Shown here piece by piece: positions 32,998 through 45,752 of a stretch of DNA of 64,000 nt. Location: NCBI RefSeq assembly GCF_031143425.1, contig NC_090451.1, positions 660,204,575-660,268,574 of the forward strand, in the 5' to 3' direction. Under the pieces are notes generated by a model. It did no database searches, was not told where the DNA came from, and saw nothing but the letters and a program-made list of their open reading frames with translations. The translations under genes and the position numbers were made by a program. Positions within the stretch are counted from its first letter, which is position 1, and the number at the start of each line of letters is the position of its first letter. The stretch is from Pleurodeles waltl (Eukaryota > Chordata > Amphibia > Caudata > Salamandridae).

Positions 32998-35690
32998 CCT
33001 AACTCAGGTTGGAGGTACCATTCATCATTCAGGACTCTGCCTTGATCAATCACCCAAGATGTGCGTTCCCCCTACCCACTAAGTTGAAAACTGGGGAGCT
33101 GATTCTGGGCGAGTGAGATGTCCTCTCTGTAAACCTTGGCAGCTGCTATATCATCATTAAAACTCATGCTGGGGATTGGAGTTAATCCCAAACCCTATTT
33201 TACTGAAGATATAAAACCTCTAAATCCAGATCATTTGATCTTGTCTGACTAGCGCTAATGGAGATGGAGGCATAGGTGCCTAAAGTCCAAGGTATCCTTG
33301 ACCAAAGCAGTCCTATCACCTGGAAGCAGAACCACGACCTACTTTTAAAGTTTAACTGCAGAATGCGGAACCAATGTTTTGCCATGATTTATATACGTCA
33401 CCCATACCTTTCAGTAGGCTACATCAGTTTTCTCAGAAAATAGGAATGTTTGGTTGGTAGGTCCCAGGGATTCAATATAGGTGACCACCAGAAACCCTGG
33501 ATTTCAACTTGGAGGTATTATCAAGGCCACTGGAATTATTCAGCAATAGTGGAACAAATTATGCTGCAGCATTAAATAAATTAGACACTAAGGCAAATTA
33601 TGCACCATATTCTCTGAAAGTATTATTTTTTCACATAAGTATGTCCGAGCAAAAGTTATGTCTCATTAGTACAAATTTAAGAGCTGAATACATTAGTCAG
33701 CAGTTGGAAACTGATCAATTATCTGTGAAAGAAGTCCGAAAGCGCACCATCACATATAGGTAGTAATTCTTCACTAACTTTTGATCTGCTTGAACTAGAA
33801 TTTTCTTATGAACTCTGCAAATTATGCAGTAGATAATGATCAATCCATAATCTTGAGGAAAATTCTACATCCACAAAAATCGCATGATTCCAATGGCCCT
33901 AGAAATTAAGAGATCATACCAGCCTGGACGAACCACATAGCCATAAACTTTTACCAACTTTGATTATCTTTTTTTTTCTCAATTCAGATCTAACTTTCAC
34001 ATAGTAACTAGATTAGGAGTTGAGACTTTAGTGAGAGGTTCATGGGAGAGGTGCCATGGATACTTTTTACCTCAGAAACCTGGGTTACCCCAAAGGGCAT
34101 CTGTGGCGCTTTCAAGGTATTAAAGATGTGGAGCACTGTGGATGGCTCCTGAGCAGTCTGGTTCTAAACCTCTCGTGCAGAATGGCTTTGGAACATTATT
34201 TCATCCAAGATGTCTTCTATGGAACTGGCCTGCTAAACATTATCAAAAATAGTGCGCTAAAGGAGGAACCAGTGCCCTCCATAAGTTATGATGTGTAATA
34301 TATTTTGATTAGTTAGAGCTGGAGACTTAAGAACAACACGCTTTTAATTTTAAGGTGTGTAATTAAGTGTTAATTATTTTAAAGTATTAACCTTGGTTGA
34401 ACATTCACATTTATTGTATATGCAATATTTGTATTTCTTTCTCTATGTAAACTTGATGCCACTTTCCATGAACTATCTCTAAGAGTGAAAGAGGTTCCTC
34501 TTTCCATCTTGGGCCCTGTACCATGATCATTAGGACAATATGCACCTTTCGTATTGTCATTTGACCCCTACAAATACAGAGGACCTATGAAAAAGCCCAA
34601 TTCCCCCATCTGGCAACATTTAATCACTTTTTGGCTGCTTGCTCTTCTTTTAAATCTGACTGTCTGTCTTAGGTTACTGCTTTCATTACCCTCAACATCT
34701 GTACAGATTGTTGGATGCCCTCTCTCTTGGCCTCTGTCTCGCGGTCTCTTGAGGTCCTCCCAGATTTGTGATATACCCCTAGTTATCAGATGTCTTCTGG
34801 AACCTCTGTGGTTCTTCCAGATGGTGTATTGGACCCTGGTATTTGTTTCATCAGCTTGTTGCTTAATAGGGTATGTAATAGTTCTTCCATAGTAGATCTT
34901 TGTGAGGAGTCTATGTTACAGGGTCTGTCATATTTGTATGTAGTTTTTCTCCCTTCTTAGTAATATATCCATTCTGAAGATACACTAACGCCAGTTCAGC
35001 CTTTGATCACTCCGGAACCCACTGTCCTGTCAGAACTGCTGTGACTCTTCATTACTCTGTATTCTTGGCAAGTTTTCATTCCACAAGATTGTTAATTAGT
35101 TACACTTCTACAGAGAAAGAGGTGATGGAAGTATTGGGTCAGAAGTGTGCCACGCCTCTGAACTAGCACATTCTGACACTGAATTCATTCTGAAATGTTA
35201 AGTCATACTTTAGATTCACAACTGTGAACCACAGGATTTCACACAGCTTTCTCCGGACGAGCATCAACTTCTATATATTTATTGATTTATTTTTTAGCAG
35301 CTAAGGCGTCCATTTGTTCTAGAGCATCTCAGAAGAAGGATATTATTCACTAGGACATTCCATTTTTGACGAGTTGAACATTTTTCACCATTTGGGATTT
35401 TACCTGCTTTTTTGAGGTCTAGATTTAGATGCAAATAATTTCGGTATAAATACAAACATCTGCATGGAAAATGCTACTTTTAATAGCATTGAGTGCATAC
35501 ACAAGAACATCTATGTGCAGCCTATAAGCAATAGTTCTAAATTGAATCATCCCCAGATAAAAAGCTTACAGTTGTCGTTTCAATGAAATGTAGGATTTTT
35601 AGAGGCTAACATTCAAATTTTAGCCTCCTGTAAAACTCAGAGTACCATTCGCCTGTCAGCTGTCTTTCAAGAAGTTTATGGATACAGATG
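32998..35690. other. unassigned DNA
   Basis: AT-rich with a T-run near 33970. None of the short open frames shows a known domain. Confidence 0.35.
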
Positions 35691-35699
35691 GATACAGAT

Positions 35700-35995
35700 C
35701 TCAAGTCTTGGCCCCTAGCTTGGGCATAAAGAAGGACTCTGACTGTTATGCTGTATCAAGTTTCTTCCTAACTAGATGTCCACCTGCACCCACACCCAAG
35801 CTTGGGCATAAAAATAAAAGAGACTGTGTCAATTTTGCGGTTTCAAGTCTCCTTCTTAAGGGAGATCCACCCCTGCACCCACCTTCTGGAGGCAAAATCT
35901 TGAAAAGCTACCATCCACCACCTCATTGGACCACGGATTTGTAAACGAAAGGGCGCATCTGGTAGTGAAAAAGACCCTATGAATTTTGCCACTTG
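35700..35995. repeat. ~90-bp tandem repeat, about 2.5-3 units
   Basis: Units begin with 'cttgggcataaa' (35716 and about 35799) and run through 'gactctgactgttatgctgt' or 'gactgtgtcaattttgcggt', then 'caag', 'tcc', 'gatccaccc.tgcacccac'. A third partial unit occurs near 35965 ('gaccctatgaattttgccac'). The 88-codon open frame across them is a by-product. Confidence 0.65.
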
Positions 35996-37220
35996 GATGG
36001 TCTTAAGACATTCAAAAAAATTTTGGCAGAATTTCCCTTGGGCTTGTTTTTGAAGCTCTCCATCAACATCACACCAACAGAGCTGCTAACACTGGATTTC
36101 CAATGCTTCCCGTAAGATAAACAGTGCTAGCATTAAGCTGCACAAGGGGCACCTGGATGAAGAGCAGCATCTAAAACGTTGGTCCATACCTGCTTGTTGA
36201 CCCTGCGCAGGAATATGGCAGTTTTTGTTGTGAGGAATCATTTTATGTCTTGTGACGTAGAGTTAGTTTCTCATTCTGTTGGTGGGCAATTTTTCCCTAA
36301 ACGGCTACTGCCTCCCGCGCAATGACTGCTATGAAGGGGATTGTGGGTCAATACGGGTGGATCTATCTTCAGAAAAAAACATAACTAAAACTGCCCTTGT
36401 GATGGGAGTTTTTTTTCCAATATGTGTGGACCATTGGTCAGCCTTTTCTGCTCCGAGTTAGCATGGGTGACATGCTGGACCTAGACAGAAAGGCGGCCAC
36501 TGGGCATGGGGGCAGTGCACTTCCCTCAACAGGATGTCTCCTACCACACCCTTCCCACTAGTGTCAGGTCTACTGCTAGGGCTTTCCTAATATCAAACAC
36601 GGCGACTTCTCTGCCCTTAGAGATACTGCATTCCCCGAAGCCTAGGGAAACCGAAAGGAAGGTGGTCAGGCCATCTGCTACCTTTTGCTGAGTGTCCCCG
36701 TTTTGCCCTCCTCCAAATGATCCCCTTAATGATGTGCAAATGCTGAAAAATATATTAGTTTTTTTTTATTGCTGTCATTAGAGGCAGTCCGTTCAAATTA
36801 CATTTGAAATGGAAAATATAAAATCTTATAACATTGTTATGCTACTCTGATTAGGTTTCCCTCTGCTGTTCGCCATCTCCGTTTCACTCTCTTATAATTT
36901 TCCAGGCTGTCTCCGATACTATTTCATTTTATGGCAAATCAGCCGGTCGGGTATTTAATTCTAGAATGATCCTGAAGGTCACCTGCTAATGTCTAGATAA
37001 CTCTTGGAGGTCACTGGCCTTCTTCCCAAAAGTCTTTTCACTTGAAGAAAAAAAGGGATTGTTGCATCCTGTCTGAATCATTCCTAATTTAACTTGAGTT
37101 ATGTTTGCCTTGTCACGGAGATGGCCCCTAAATCCGAAGCTAGTTTACATCGAAAGCACATTTGAGTTAATTTACTTCCGGTTTCTGTGCCATATTCGTT
37201 GACACTTGACAGAAATTGCG
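35996..37220. other. unassigned DNA
   Basis: Nothing recognised. 36840-37020 is non-repetitive and AT-rich, with words such as 'ttttatggcaaatca', and might hold regulatory sites, but the support is weak. Confidence 0.3.
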
Positions 37221-37229
37221 TATCATACC

Positions 37230-37302
37230 ATTTACAAACATACCGCCCCGATGGGTGTAGGTTTGCAGTAGTTCACTCCCATGGGGCGATATGTTTGTAA
37301 AT
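37230..37302. repeat. imperfect hairpin, ~29-bp arms
   Basis: Left arm 37230-37258 (atttacaaacataccgcccc...) pairs with right arm 37274-37302 (...ggggcgatatgtttgtaaat) with a few mismatches and a 15-bp loop. A weaker pair (gtacatc / gatgtac) lies just beyond. Probably a foldback element remnant. Confidence 0.75.
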
Positions 37303-38232
37303 ACTGTTTAGTACATCTGGCGATATTTTGTTTAGGTTATTCTCGTATTAAGCCAAATTGGTCCGATGTACATGTATGTTTTATTTCAGATCTTTTCACA
37401 TAGCACAGTATATGATGGGTATGTGTTTATAAAAAAAAAAACAGCACGATAAGAAGGTTTTTAGCACATTCATTTCACCTCATATGGCATAAATGTGCTG
37501 ATGTGTGTGTACATTAGCTGTTTGTAACTGCCTAACAGGTGCTCTCTGGAAGAAAAGAAGAAAAAAAAAAAACTCATCTCTTAAAAGGTCTGTATTAGCA
37601 ATTTGGAGCGTTTGCTGGCTTTTTCCTCACATGGTAGCTTTGGGCATGGACAAACCTGAAAAATGGTACCTTCCTCAAAGGCTGTATATGTGGCACACAC
37701 GTTACAGCCAATTTCTCATTCCTTTTAATGATCTTCCCCCTTCTCTCAACCCCATCTCTTTCCTAACCCAAAATCAATACTCCTGTCTTGTTAACAATTT
37801 TTCAAAATAATGGCCTGATGTTCCTCGTTTGCCAGCTAAATTATTAAATTATACGTTGACCTTTCCAGACCAAAGCAAAGAAAATAAGCAACTCCAGGAG
37901 GGGGAGGACGGTGGGGCAGAGATTGGAGGGAGCAGGAGCTGTTGCACGTGGGACTGTAGCTTGCCTTCCTCGTGGTGCCCACCGCCTGTGGCATCCCTGC
38001 ACATGTTTTGGTTGATGGCAGATGCACAATTTAATTCTCAAGGGTGCTTGGGTTCATTTTCCGGAACATATTCACATAAAATATGAAAATGATTTCCTGT
38101 CCTGCCCCATGCAATTTTCTTCAATCATGCATGAACGTCTGGTCTTCCTAGGGTTGCTGTCCTAGGAAGGCACCTAACTGTGAAGCATTTTACCAGAACT
38201 TAAGCAGGAAGGGAAAGTACTGGGAGATAATC
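37303..38232. other. unassigned DNA
   Basis: A-runs at 37430-37441 and 37561-37571. No supported gene. Confidence 0.35.
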
Positions 38233-38240
38233 TGGTACAT

Positions 38241-38820
38241 CAGTGGTTCTTAACCTGTGGTCTGGGGGATCCTTGGGGGTCCACAAGTCCTGCACAGTGC
38301 GTCCCCAACTGTTTAGTAAGTTAAATAATATTAATATTTAGTGATTAATAAGGTTTATATCAACAAAAGAAAGTAAACTGAAAAACGGAACTTTTTAAAG
38401 TGCTCTGTAAATATGAAGGAATTTGAAATTTAAGGCTAAAAATTATGTTGATATCCTCATATTGATTGGTGGGACCTGTGTAAATGCTTGAAACAAAACA
38501 TAGTGTGGGCTATGGGTTGTCTCAGTAAATGTATTAATGCTCCAACCTTTCCATTCAAATTATAATGGTTTGTGAATGTTTAAAAAATAAAATAAAATAA
38601 ATAAATCATAATTTGTGTATTTGTTTAATGAATGCTTGCTTCTATACTTGTGCGTGTTGATCTGTGGTTCAAATAATCGAAATTGCTTAGACCACGGTCC
38701 CCAGGTGCCAATAATAACTCAGTGGAGATGACTGCATTCCAGTAATAATTCAGTGGGATTCCTGGTTTCCAGTAATGATTTTGTGGAGGTCCACTGCAGT
38801 CAAAAGGGTGAGACGCACAG
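38241..38820 (-). mobile_element. hAT-type non-autonomous DNA transposon (copy 2, 580 bp)
   Basis: Begins cagtggttcttaacctgtgg and ends in a decayed inverse terminus (gggtgagacgcacag). Flanks are tggtacat (38233-38240) and gcgtacat (38821-38828), an 8-bp duplication matching at 6 of 8 positions, as expected for an old hAT insertion. The interior matches copy 1 and the ends match the 228-bp copy at 47761. It lacks a transposase frame and appears to be the longer form of the family. Confidence 0.85.
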
Positions 38821-38828
38821 GCGTACAT

Positions 38829-40260
38829 GATTACTTCAAACCATAACAATCATACTTTCACAGAATTCCTTACGTTGAGATGAATTATAAAATTGAAATT
38901 GGTTAAGAGGGAAAGACCGTAATGCATTAAAATATTGACACAGGAGTCATTTTTGTTAATGAGGACAAAGCTAAAAATAGAGTTGAAGCAAATAACAAGA
39001 ACTTTATATAGTATGAGACTAATGAGGGAATTGATTGAGGCATTTTTCATTGGCTTATCCTTGATACGACACCTGAATCAGCACTGCAGTTGAATATAAT
39101 GGTTCTTGTGTTTGGTTTCACTGTGAGGCCAATAGATTTCAATTAGTCTCATATATTGTCACTGTTCATATATTTTGGCCTGATTCAAATGGGTACTTTG
39201 TTTATATCTGGCCCCTGGAGCAGGCTGTGTTCTTTGACAGGCAATTACTAGGCCAAAGACAGCACAAAAATATAGGTTGATCACTCTTTCTGCAGTCAAT
39301 TAGGAATGTAGGATGCAGCCATCCTATGTACCCCGTCACTCACTTTAACTCTTTTCTTCATTAGAAGGCCTATGTGCTGTTTAAACCTGAACTTGTCAGC
39401 CATGCTTGGATGGTGATTCCTAAGCAACTCCAGGGATCCCATTTATGCATATTGAGGGGTGTTCACTGCCATACTCTTGAGGTCTTGAATTTGTTCAGAA
39501 ACTTTTGTTTAGGACAATTGGCATTGTCTTTTTATTTTTTTATTTTTGGATAATGCAGTCACTCCAAGACTTTGTACAGTAATATTGGAGCCGAGGGTGC
39601 ATCCAACTCAGCTGGCCATTAAGTGTTGATCCAGGGGTCACTCTGCCCATTAACAACACGAATTGCTATCTTCTTGACATTAACTTCAGCTTGTTGCTAC
39701 TCGTCCAGTACTAAATGAAGTGCATGTTCTGTTAAATGCATAATGGGAGTTTGGATTATAATCTAGATGGGGAAAAAGGTGAGTTTCATCAGCATACATA
39801 CATACATGAAACAGCCCTAGGTCTGGTAAGTTTTTTCCTCATTCGCAAATGCACTTGATCATGTGAAATTCTTAGAATCATGATTTATTGAATAAGGATT
39901 GAGAATTTGCTTGTGCAAGGTAGTCATAATGGATGCAGAATTTTCTTTAGTGGAATAAACTAATAACCAGCCAAGGGTCTGGCTTTCCGTGAGACTAGCC
40001 TTTCATGGCATCAGTGTATTGAGAAATTTGCATTCCTATTCTGTTGACTGTCATCCAGTCACATATTTTATAATGTTCTAAGCAAAGTGTAAGATAACAT
40101 CCAAAGGAAAACTGTTGTTTTGAACCGATAGATACAAAAGGCTAATTAAAAATATTGCAAAGACTACATATTTACATGATAGTATGGAGGCTACCAGGTC
40201 TCAGAAGCCGTGAGAAGGATGTGAGTAGGGGAGAGAGATTACCAAACTAGGTTGGTCCTT
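38829..40260. other. unassigned DNA
   Basis: On the minus strand, 39785-39830 reads like a decayed RT motif (Y-A-D-E-T-H). This is too little to call an element. A T/A-rich tract lies at 39530-39548. Nothing else recognised. Confidence 0.3.
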
Positions 40261-40264
40261 CGGC

Positions 40265-40510
40265 ATGATGAGGAACACTCGGTGGGTGACAACCCACGAC
40301 CCTACCCAAGCATCCTGCCTTCCCTATCTCGTTATTTTCCAGTTCCTGCCTGACCACATTCCACGTCTAAACCCCATCCCCACGCAACACATTGACATCT
40401 ATTCCTACCGGACCCTTCTTTACTCTTTGCCTGTTCATCCTCACATCTCTACCTCAGCATCCTCAATGTCCTGGTATCAACCATTCATCTTGGCTAAAAC
40501 CCTCTAAACA
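40265..40510. repeat. C-rich degenerate minisatellite block 1
   Basis: Repeated 'cctgcctgaccac.ttccacgtctaaacc'-type words. They resemble the blocks at 41790-41975 and 42480-43370, suggesting one ancestral array that has been dispersed or interrupted. Confidence 0.45.
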
Positions 40511-40849
40511 AGCTTCTAAATATTTGGTTGATCAAACCAGGTAAACCTCTAAGCGCACAGTGTCTTGCGGTGTTTAAACGACCCCATCAGTGCTGCTTCG
40601 TTATTTATCAGATGTCCTAGCTTGACTTTTAATATCTGTCGTTTTTCCTACATACTCAGCTCTGGACACATGCCCGACCAATCAATAGACTTGTTCACCC
40701 CAATTCTCATATACAAACACCAAACCTACCCATAAGAGCCAAAAACATATAATGTGGGAGACTCCTTTGGCTATCTAAAAACTCAGAGGTCTTTCAGTCA
40801 TAACTCACGGAATTCTGCTAGCACCATCAATCTGCAGGTGTGCATGAGA

Positions 40850-41480
40850 CAGACAACATAAAAGGCAACACTTGACACCATCCTAACCTTATCAAAAGAA
40901 AGACCCTTGTGCATCTTTGTTGTCCTTGATTTATCAGGTATCTTTGATAGGGATGCTTGTAAAAGTATTTTAAAATATGCAATACAGTGTCTTAAACCTG
41001 TGATCCTGCCCCAAATTGGACACACTCTTTTTGACTTTTCCCCCGTTTCATGTGCCAAAAAGCTACAAAGGTACAAGCACTATGACTACATGGAGATACA
41101 CAAAATCAGTTACATAATTTGGAACAGAAATTGCAACATTTTAGAACACGTCAAACCGAATATAGAAAAAGTACATACAGAATCATTCAGCAATTTATGG
41201 AACTTCTCTGCAGTTCAAGGACTCATTTCATCAACAATGTGCTAGAGTGTTCTACAAACTAAAGAAGCCCTCCAACACCTCCTTGACGGTTGGTATTAGC
41301 CGTCTGAACACGTTGCACTGACTCTTTCCAGCAAACCACAAGGATCAGTGTAAGAGGGACAGTGTTGATACAGCGAACCAACCTGATTACCCTCTACTGC
41401 CTGCCTGAGCCTGTTCAGGACTGTTAAAATGGTTTTGTACGGCACAAACATTTGCCACCAATGTGACCTCTTGGCAAAAA
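40850..41480 (+). pseudogene. decayed L2-like LINE reverse transcriptase fragment
   Basis: The frame at 40907-41245 starts with CIFVVLDLSGIFDRD, resembling the L2 RT motif with consensus LDLSAAFDT. Downstream near 41325-41350 is a 'SSKPQGSV' remnant of the SGVPQGSVLGP motif in the expected order. The usual Y-x-DD box was not found. Badly decayed, with stops in every frame. Confidence 0.5.
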
Positions 41481-41789
41481 GAGGCAGGTGGGGCCCGAGA
41501 GACTCATTCACATATGTCTACATCCAGAAAATAAGCATATTTTAAGTTTCTGTTTGAGAGACAGCTGCTGGTCAGTGAACACAGTGGCAAGATAATTCCA
41601 CAGCTGGGAAGGCATCACAGAGAAAGCACAGCTTTCTGCTGTGCTATACTTATACCAGAAAATGACTGCCTTTTTAATTTCATCGGAGGCGAGTATCCAT
41701 GCCAGTTGTTGCAGGGAAAAGCATTGGCCAACAAAAACAGTACTCCGCTATTTGCTTAACCATTCTCGCCTACTGATCCAGCAATCCTC

Positions 41790-41975
41790 AATTTTTTTTC
41801 CTGACCACCCTCCACTCCTCATATCCCTCCCTATCCAACATGACTCTTCTTGCACCCTTTCCTTGTCATGCTCTAATCTATGTTGAACCTCTTCTCCCAA
41901 TCTAACCATCCTCTCATCCCTACTTAACCAGTTCTACCAACCTAACAATCCTCTCATCGCTCTGAACTATATTTG
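41790..41975. repeat. C-rich degenerate minisatellite block 2
   Basis: 'ctaaccatcctctcatccct' and relatives recur about every 45 bp. This is the same word family as 42480-43370. Confidence 0.5.
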
Positions 41976-42479
41976 CATTTATTACCATAGTGCCCCCCGA
42001 AAAAAATAATATATACTTATGTCTTTAAGGATATAAGAAATCGTAGTTTTAGCCTTGAATGTGGTGGTTTTATTTTAGAATGAGTCCACCAAAGTGTGCA
42101 TCAACTCTTATCTTCTTATTCGTAACCACTATTATGACAGAGGAAGGGGGTAGATTTAGGATATAGTTTGTTATAATTCAGAGTATACCTTGGTAGGAAC
42201 ATACATTATATTTATTGAGCAAAACTGCAATCAAAATGGGGCCAATTCTATCTTGTGAAATTATTTTTGTAATTTTGTGGCGTGTGTTGAAAATAAATGA
42301 TTTTACTGAGCTAACATTCTTGTGCAGTGTGTAAAGTAGGCAATAGTTGCTCCTGAAGGAGTATATGATGTTGACTGCGTTGTGATGGCAAGAGTTGTCT
42401 GTTACTTTTGAATCTCTTTTAAGCCTCTATGTAATCCCCTTGTACTATTAGGCTCTCCTTGTAAACTTCTAGGTCACTC
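41976..42479. other. unassigned DNA between minisatellite blocks
   Basis: An AT-rich, non-repetitive interval. It may be an insertion that split the surrounding C-rich array, but I could not find matching ends. Confidence 0.35.
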
Positions 42480-43370
42480 TATTCCAAACCTGACCTCCTA
42501 ACATCCCTGCCAGACCCTTTTATCATCCTGCCTGATCCTTTTCCTAACGACAACCCATTTCCTCTCATCCTTACCTGACCATTCTCTCCTCCCTAATTGA
42601 TGATGTTGCCATCCATCCTTAAGCGCCTTTCACCCTTCCTGGCCTCCTCTCTCTGTACCGGACCATCATCTATCCTACTATCTAACCATGCATTCTTCCC
42701 TATCTGACCCTACTCTAATCCCTGCCTGACCCTCCTCTAATCCCTGTCTGACCATCCACTCTTCTCGTCTTGACCCTTCTCATTCCTACCTTCCCATCCT
42801 CTCATCCCTTCTCGACCATGCCCTCACACATGCCAGACCTCCTGCCCCTCATGACCGTCCATCCACTGATGGACATCTGACCTTCTGCCCTCCATTCATG
42901 AGCATCCTCTGATACACAACTGACTTCCTGCCCTTCATTCCTTCTTGAGCATCTACTCATCCAGGCCTGACCATCCTCTGATGTACAGCTTACCTCCTGC
43001 CTTCCACAGCTGAACTCCTGTCCTCCGTGCCTTACCATCGGCTCATCTCTTCCTGACCCTCTTTGCGTCCCTACATCACCAGCGTCTCACTGCTTCACGA
43101 CCATCCACTCATACACGTCTGATTCCCCCGCCCTCCATGCCTTACCATCCTCTGATCCACAGCTGCCTTCCTTCCCTCTATGCCTGCTCATCCTCTGATC
43201 CATAGCTGCCCTCCTTCCTTCCATGCCTTAAACCCACTCATCTTTTCCTGACTCTCTTTGAATCTTTACCTCACCAGCCTCTTATCCCTTCTTGACCATC
43301 TACTGATCCAGGCCTGGCCATGCTCTGATCCACAGCTGACCTCCTGCCTTCTAAGTATGGCCATCCCTTC
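42480..43370. repeat. C-rich degenerate minisatellite block 3 (~45-50-bp unit)
   Basis: Words such as 'tgaccatcctctgatccaca' followed by 'gctgacctcctgccttcc' recur across the block (for example about 42955, 43145, 43190, 43305, 43345). Open frames on both strands here (for example 42802-43038 minus) are repeat artefacts. Confidence 0.65.
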
Positions 43371-43489
43371 CTCCCCGTCGGCCCTGCTCGAGTGCCTTCC
43401 TGGCCAGCCTGCTCTGCTTCTGGACTTGCCTTTCCCATTAGTGGAAGAGTGCAGACAGAGAGAGAAGAAAGTGCTGGCTGAGAGATCAT

Positions 43490-43800
43490 AAATTCCAGTT
43501 TGTGGCCCAGCTGGGATGCCACGTTTATTAGCGGTGCCCTGATATATGGCTGCAATACTCACATCGGGAGGAAGGCACTCTGCACAGCCTTTTATAAACG
43601 ATGCATTATTAAAAATGTGCCGTGTCATCACTCAAACCCTCGTGTTTTCCAGAAAATGGCGCTGGACGTGGAGATCAAACGTGATAAATATTTCAGAGCT
43701 TGAAATGCATCTCTCACTCTCCCGCACGGTGTTATTTTTACCCTTTTCTCTCACTTTAAAGCATTTGCTCCTTTCTAAATAAAGCTGCAATTTATTTTGT
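43490..43800. other. candidate conserved noncoding stretch
   Basis: A non-repetitive stretch unlike its C-rich neighbours. It contains 'cacgtttattagcggtgccc', 'ttataaacgatgcattatta' and 'gatcaaacgtgataaatatt'. Homeodomain-type ATTA words cluster here. Conservation cannot be judged without alignment, so this is a suspicion only. Confidence 0.25.
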
Positions 43801-44840
43801 CCGTTGAAATCTCTTGTCTTTGCCCCCCTCTCTTGGGTCCTTCTTTCCTGTGGCAGAATCAGCGTGCAGAAACGAACAAGCCCGACGGGAAGTCGAGAGA
43901 CTGCTCCACAGGCCAGTGGCTCCGAAAGTTAGGAAGTGTTGGGGAACAATCAATCACATGTCATGAGTCAGACATGACCAGCTATGCACCATTCACAGAA
44001 TCTTTTCAGTGGCCAAAGCCAAGGCCCAGCCTATTTGGAAGTTCATCAGTTTCTCACGACTGACTCTATGCCTAGGGTGTCACAGCAATTATGTCCAGAT
44101 TGCACAAGTGGTGTCAGGTATTGTCACATAGCTTGTGCCATTATGGCGACAAGTATCCTGACGCTATCTTGGAAATCTACGCTCAGGCTCTATGTTGGGT
44201 ATCCTGTGAATACCCATATTACTGCATCAGCTTCCACCTGTACCTTTTGCTGACGCCTATTGCTTTTCAGCACATGTGCAAAGTCTATGGACTTTCACAA
44301 GTTCAGCAATTTTGGGCTAAATTTGGGAAAAGGTGGAACAAATGACCCCAATCGTTTTATTGTGACATGCCATTTGTATAGCTTGCTTCTTCTACCTCTG
44401 GTGTGGTCTCACAACAATCTTTCCTTGTCGGGTTGGTGATGTCGTAGCTGCCTGCCTTAACCAAATGGTTGCTGCCCGGAGGCTGCCTACTTGACTTGTC
44501 AGAATACTTACACCCTTTGGCTAGTATTTCAGCTGACACAGCACATCATGCCCACAGCAGAGATACTGCGCAACTCAGGGCCCACCTCAGGTTTCATCAC
44601 ATGTAGAGTGGGGAAGTGGAGTTTACATCCACTGCTCCTAATGCAAGAGTCTGATGTAACACTTCGCATCTCCTACAAGAGTTCTATTACACTGTGGTCT
44701 GAACATTCCAACTGGTAGTAAGATGCGCTCACCCAATGAGCTGAGGCATCCAGGAGCCTCCGCAAGAATAAGTCCTGCAGGCACCAAGTGGCACTGGCCA
44801 TTTGTCTTTTAAATTAGTCAGCGTCTAAGGAATTGTATGT
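43801..44840. other. unassigned DNA
   Basis: Several open frames of 60-90 codons overlap, but none shows a known motif or consistent exon signals. Confidence 0.35.
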
Positions 44841-44849
44841 GGGTTGCCA

Positions 44850-44960
44850 ATGACTACACAGTTCAAGTAAGCAGGAAAGCTGGGATTCGATCTCAGATCC
44901 CCTGGTTTATAGGACCAAAAATTCAGTGTGCCACATCAGAGAGTGGGCAGCAAATACAGC
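44850..44960 (-). mobile_element. CORE/MIR-like SINE fragment
   Basis: 'agcaggaaagctgggattcg' followed by 'atctcagatcccctggttta' matches the reverse complement of the MIR-type tRNA head: the B box in 'gggattcgatct' and the preceding 'cacagttcaagtaagcagga', equivalent to 'cacagctagtaagtggcaga'. Confidence 0.6.
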
Positions 44961-45108
44961 TCCAGAATTAGGAGATTACAATACTCCTTGTAGGAGTTAA
45001 CCACTATAGGCATATTTGGACGCTAGATACCACACCTCATGGTTGAGTCTAGACCTTGTCTCCCAGATGGATAGAACACTAAGGATAAATGACTATTGGA
45101 CGTTGTAT

Positions 45109-45278
45109 GTCGGAATATTGTTAACAGAAATATTGACTGACAGGAATTCCGTGTCCCACAAATTGTTAACATAAATATCGACCCATTGGGTGTAGATGTT
45201 CTGTCATTAACTCCAGTTGGGCAATACTTCTGTAAACGATGTTTAGCACACATTATTGATGTCAAGCAATATTCTGAC
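45109..45278. mobile_element. candidate small MITE
   Basis: The ends gtcggaatattg (45109-45120) and caatattctgac (45267-45278) are inverted with 11 of 12 matches. Inside is a direct repeat (tgttaacagaaatattgac / tgttaacataaatatcgac). No target duplication was identified. Confidence 0.45.
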
Positions 45279-45736
45279 TGCAAAAATGGTGTTACCACAC
45301 CCTATTTCATGCCTATTTTTGTTCTGTCTCTTGCAGGTAAACATCTTCAAAAAGCTGTTCACCTTTAGGAAGGCCCACAAGGCAGTATCTTAAGGGGCAC
45401 CACTCTCATTCACCATTATGAGGATAACAGATATCTCCCAGGGATTATCTCAAGCTTGATTCTTCCTGAGCCACTAAACCAGCCTGAATGTGGTGTTTTG
45501 AGTCCAGAATGTCCGTGGAGAAGATGGACTCGGTCACTGGTATCTGCATATCCCTTGATTCCCTAGCCTGAAGAGCTTTCTCCTTTCAGTGATCAATGTT
45601 TAGCTAAAACTCACCTCGCCAGCCTGCCCAATAATCCCTTCTGGATCGATGGCCACAGCCCCTTTCCAGCAGAAACAAGACAAGGGAACAGGATAAAGAA
45701 GGGTTGGCATAAGGTAAAAGGTGGAACAGGAGTGTC

Positions 45737-45752
45737 AAGTAAAACAGAGCAA
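45737..45752. repeat. left target-site duplication of L1
   Basis: aagtaaaacagagcaa. Matches 54076-54091 at 15 of 16 positions and directly precedes the L1 5' end. Confidence 0.9.

Noticed and set aside
39780..39835. Minus-strand Y-A-D-E-T-H as an RT active site
   Set aside because: Only a few codons match and no flanking RT motifs are visible.
43258..43631. Overlapping frames on both strands (77-121 codons)
   Set aside because: They sit in or beside a C-rich minisatellite and have no domain or splice structure.
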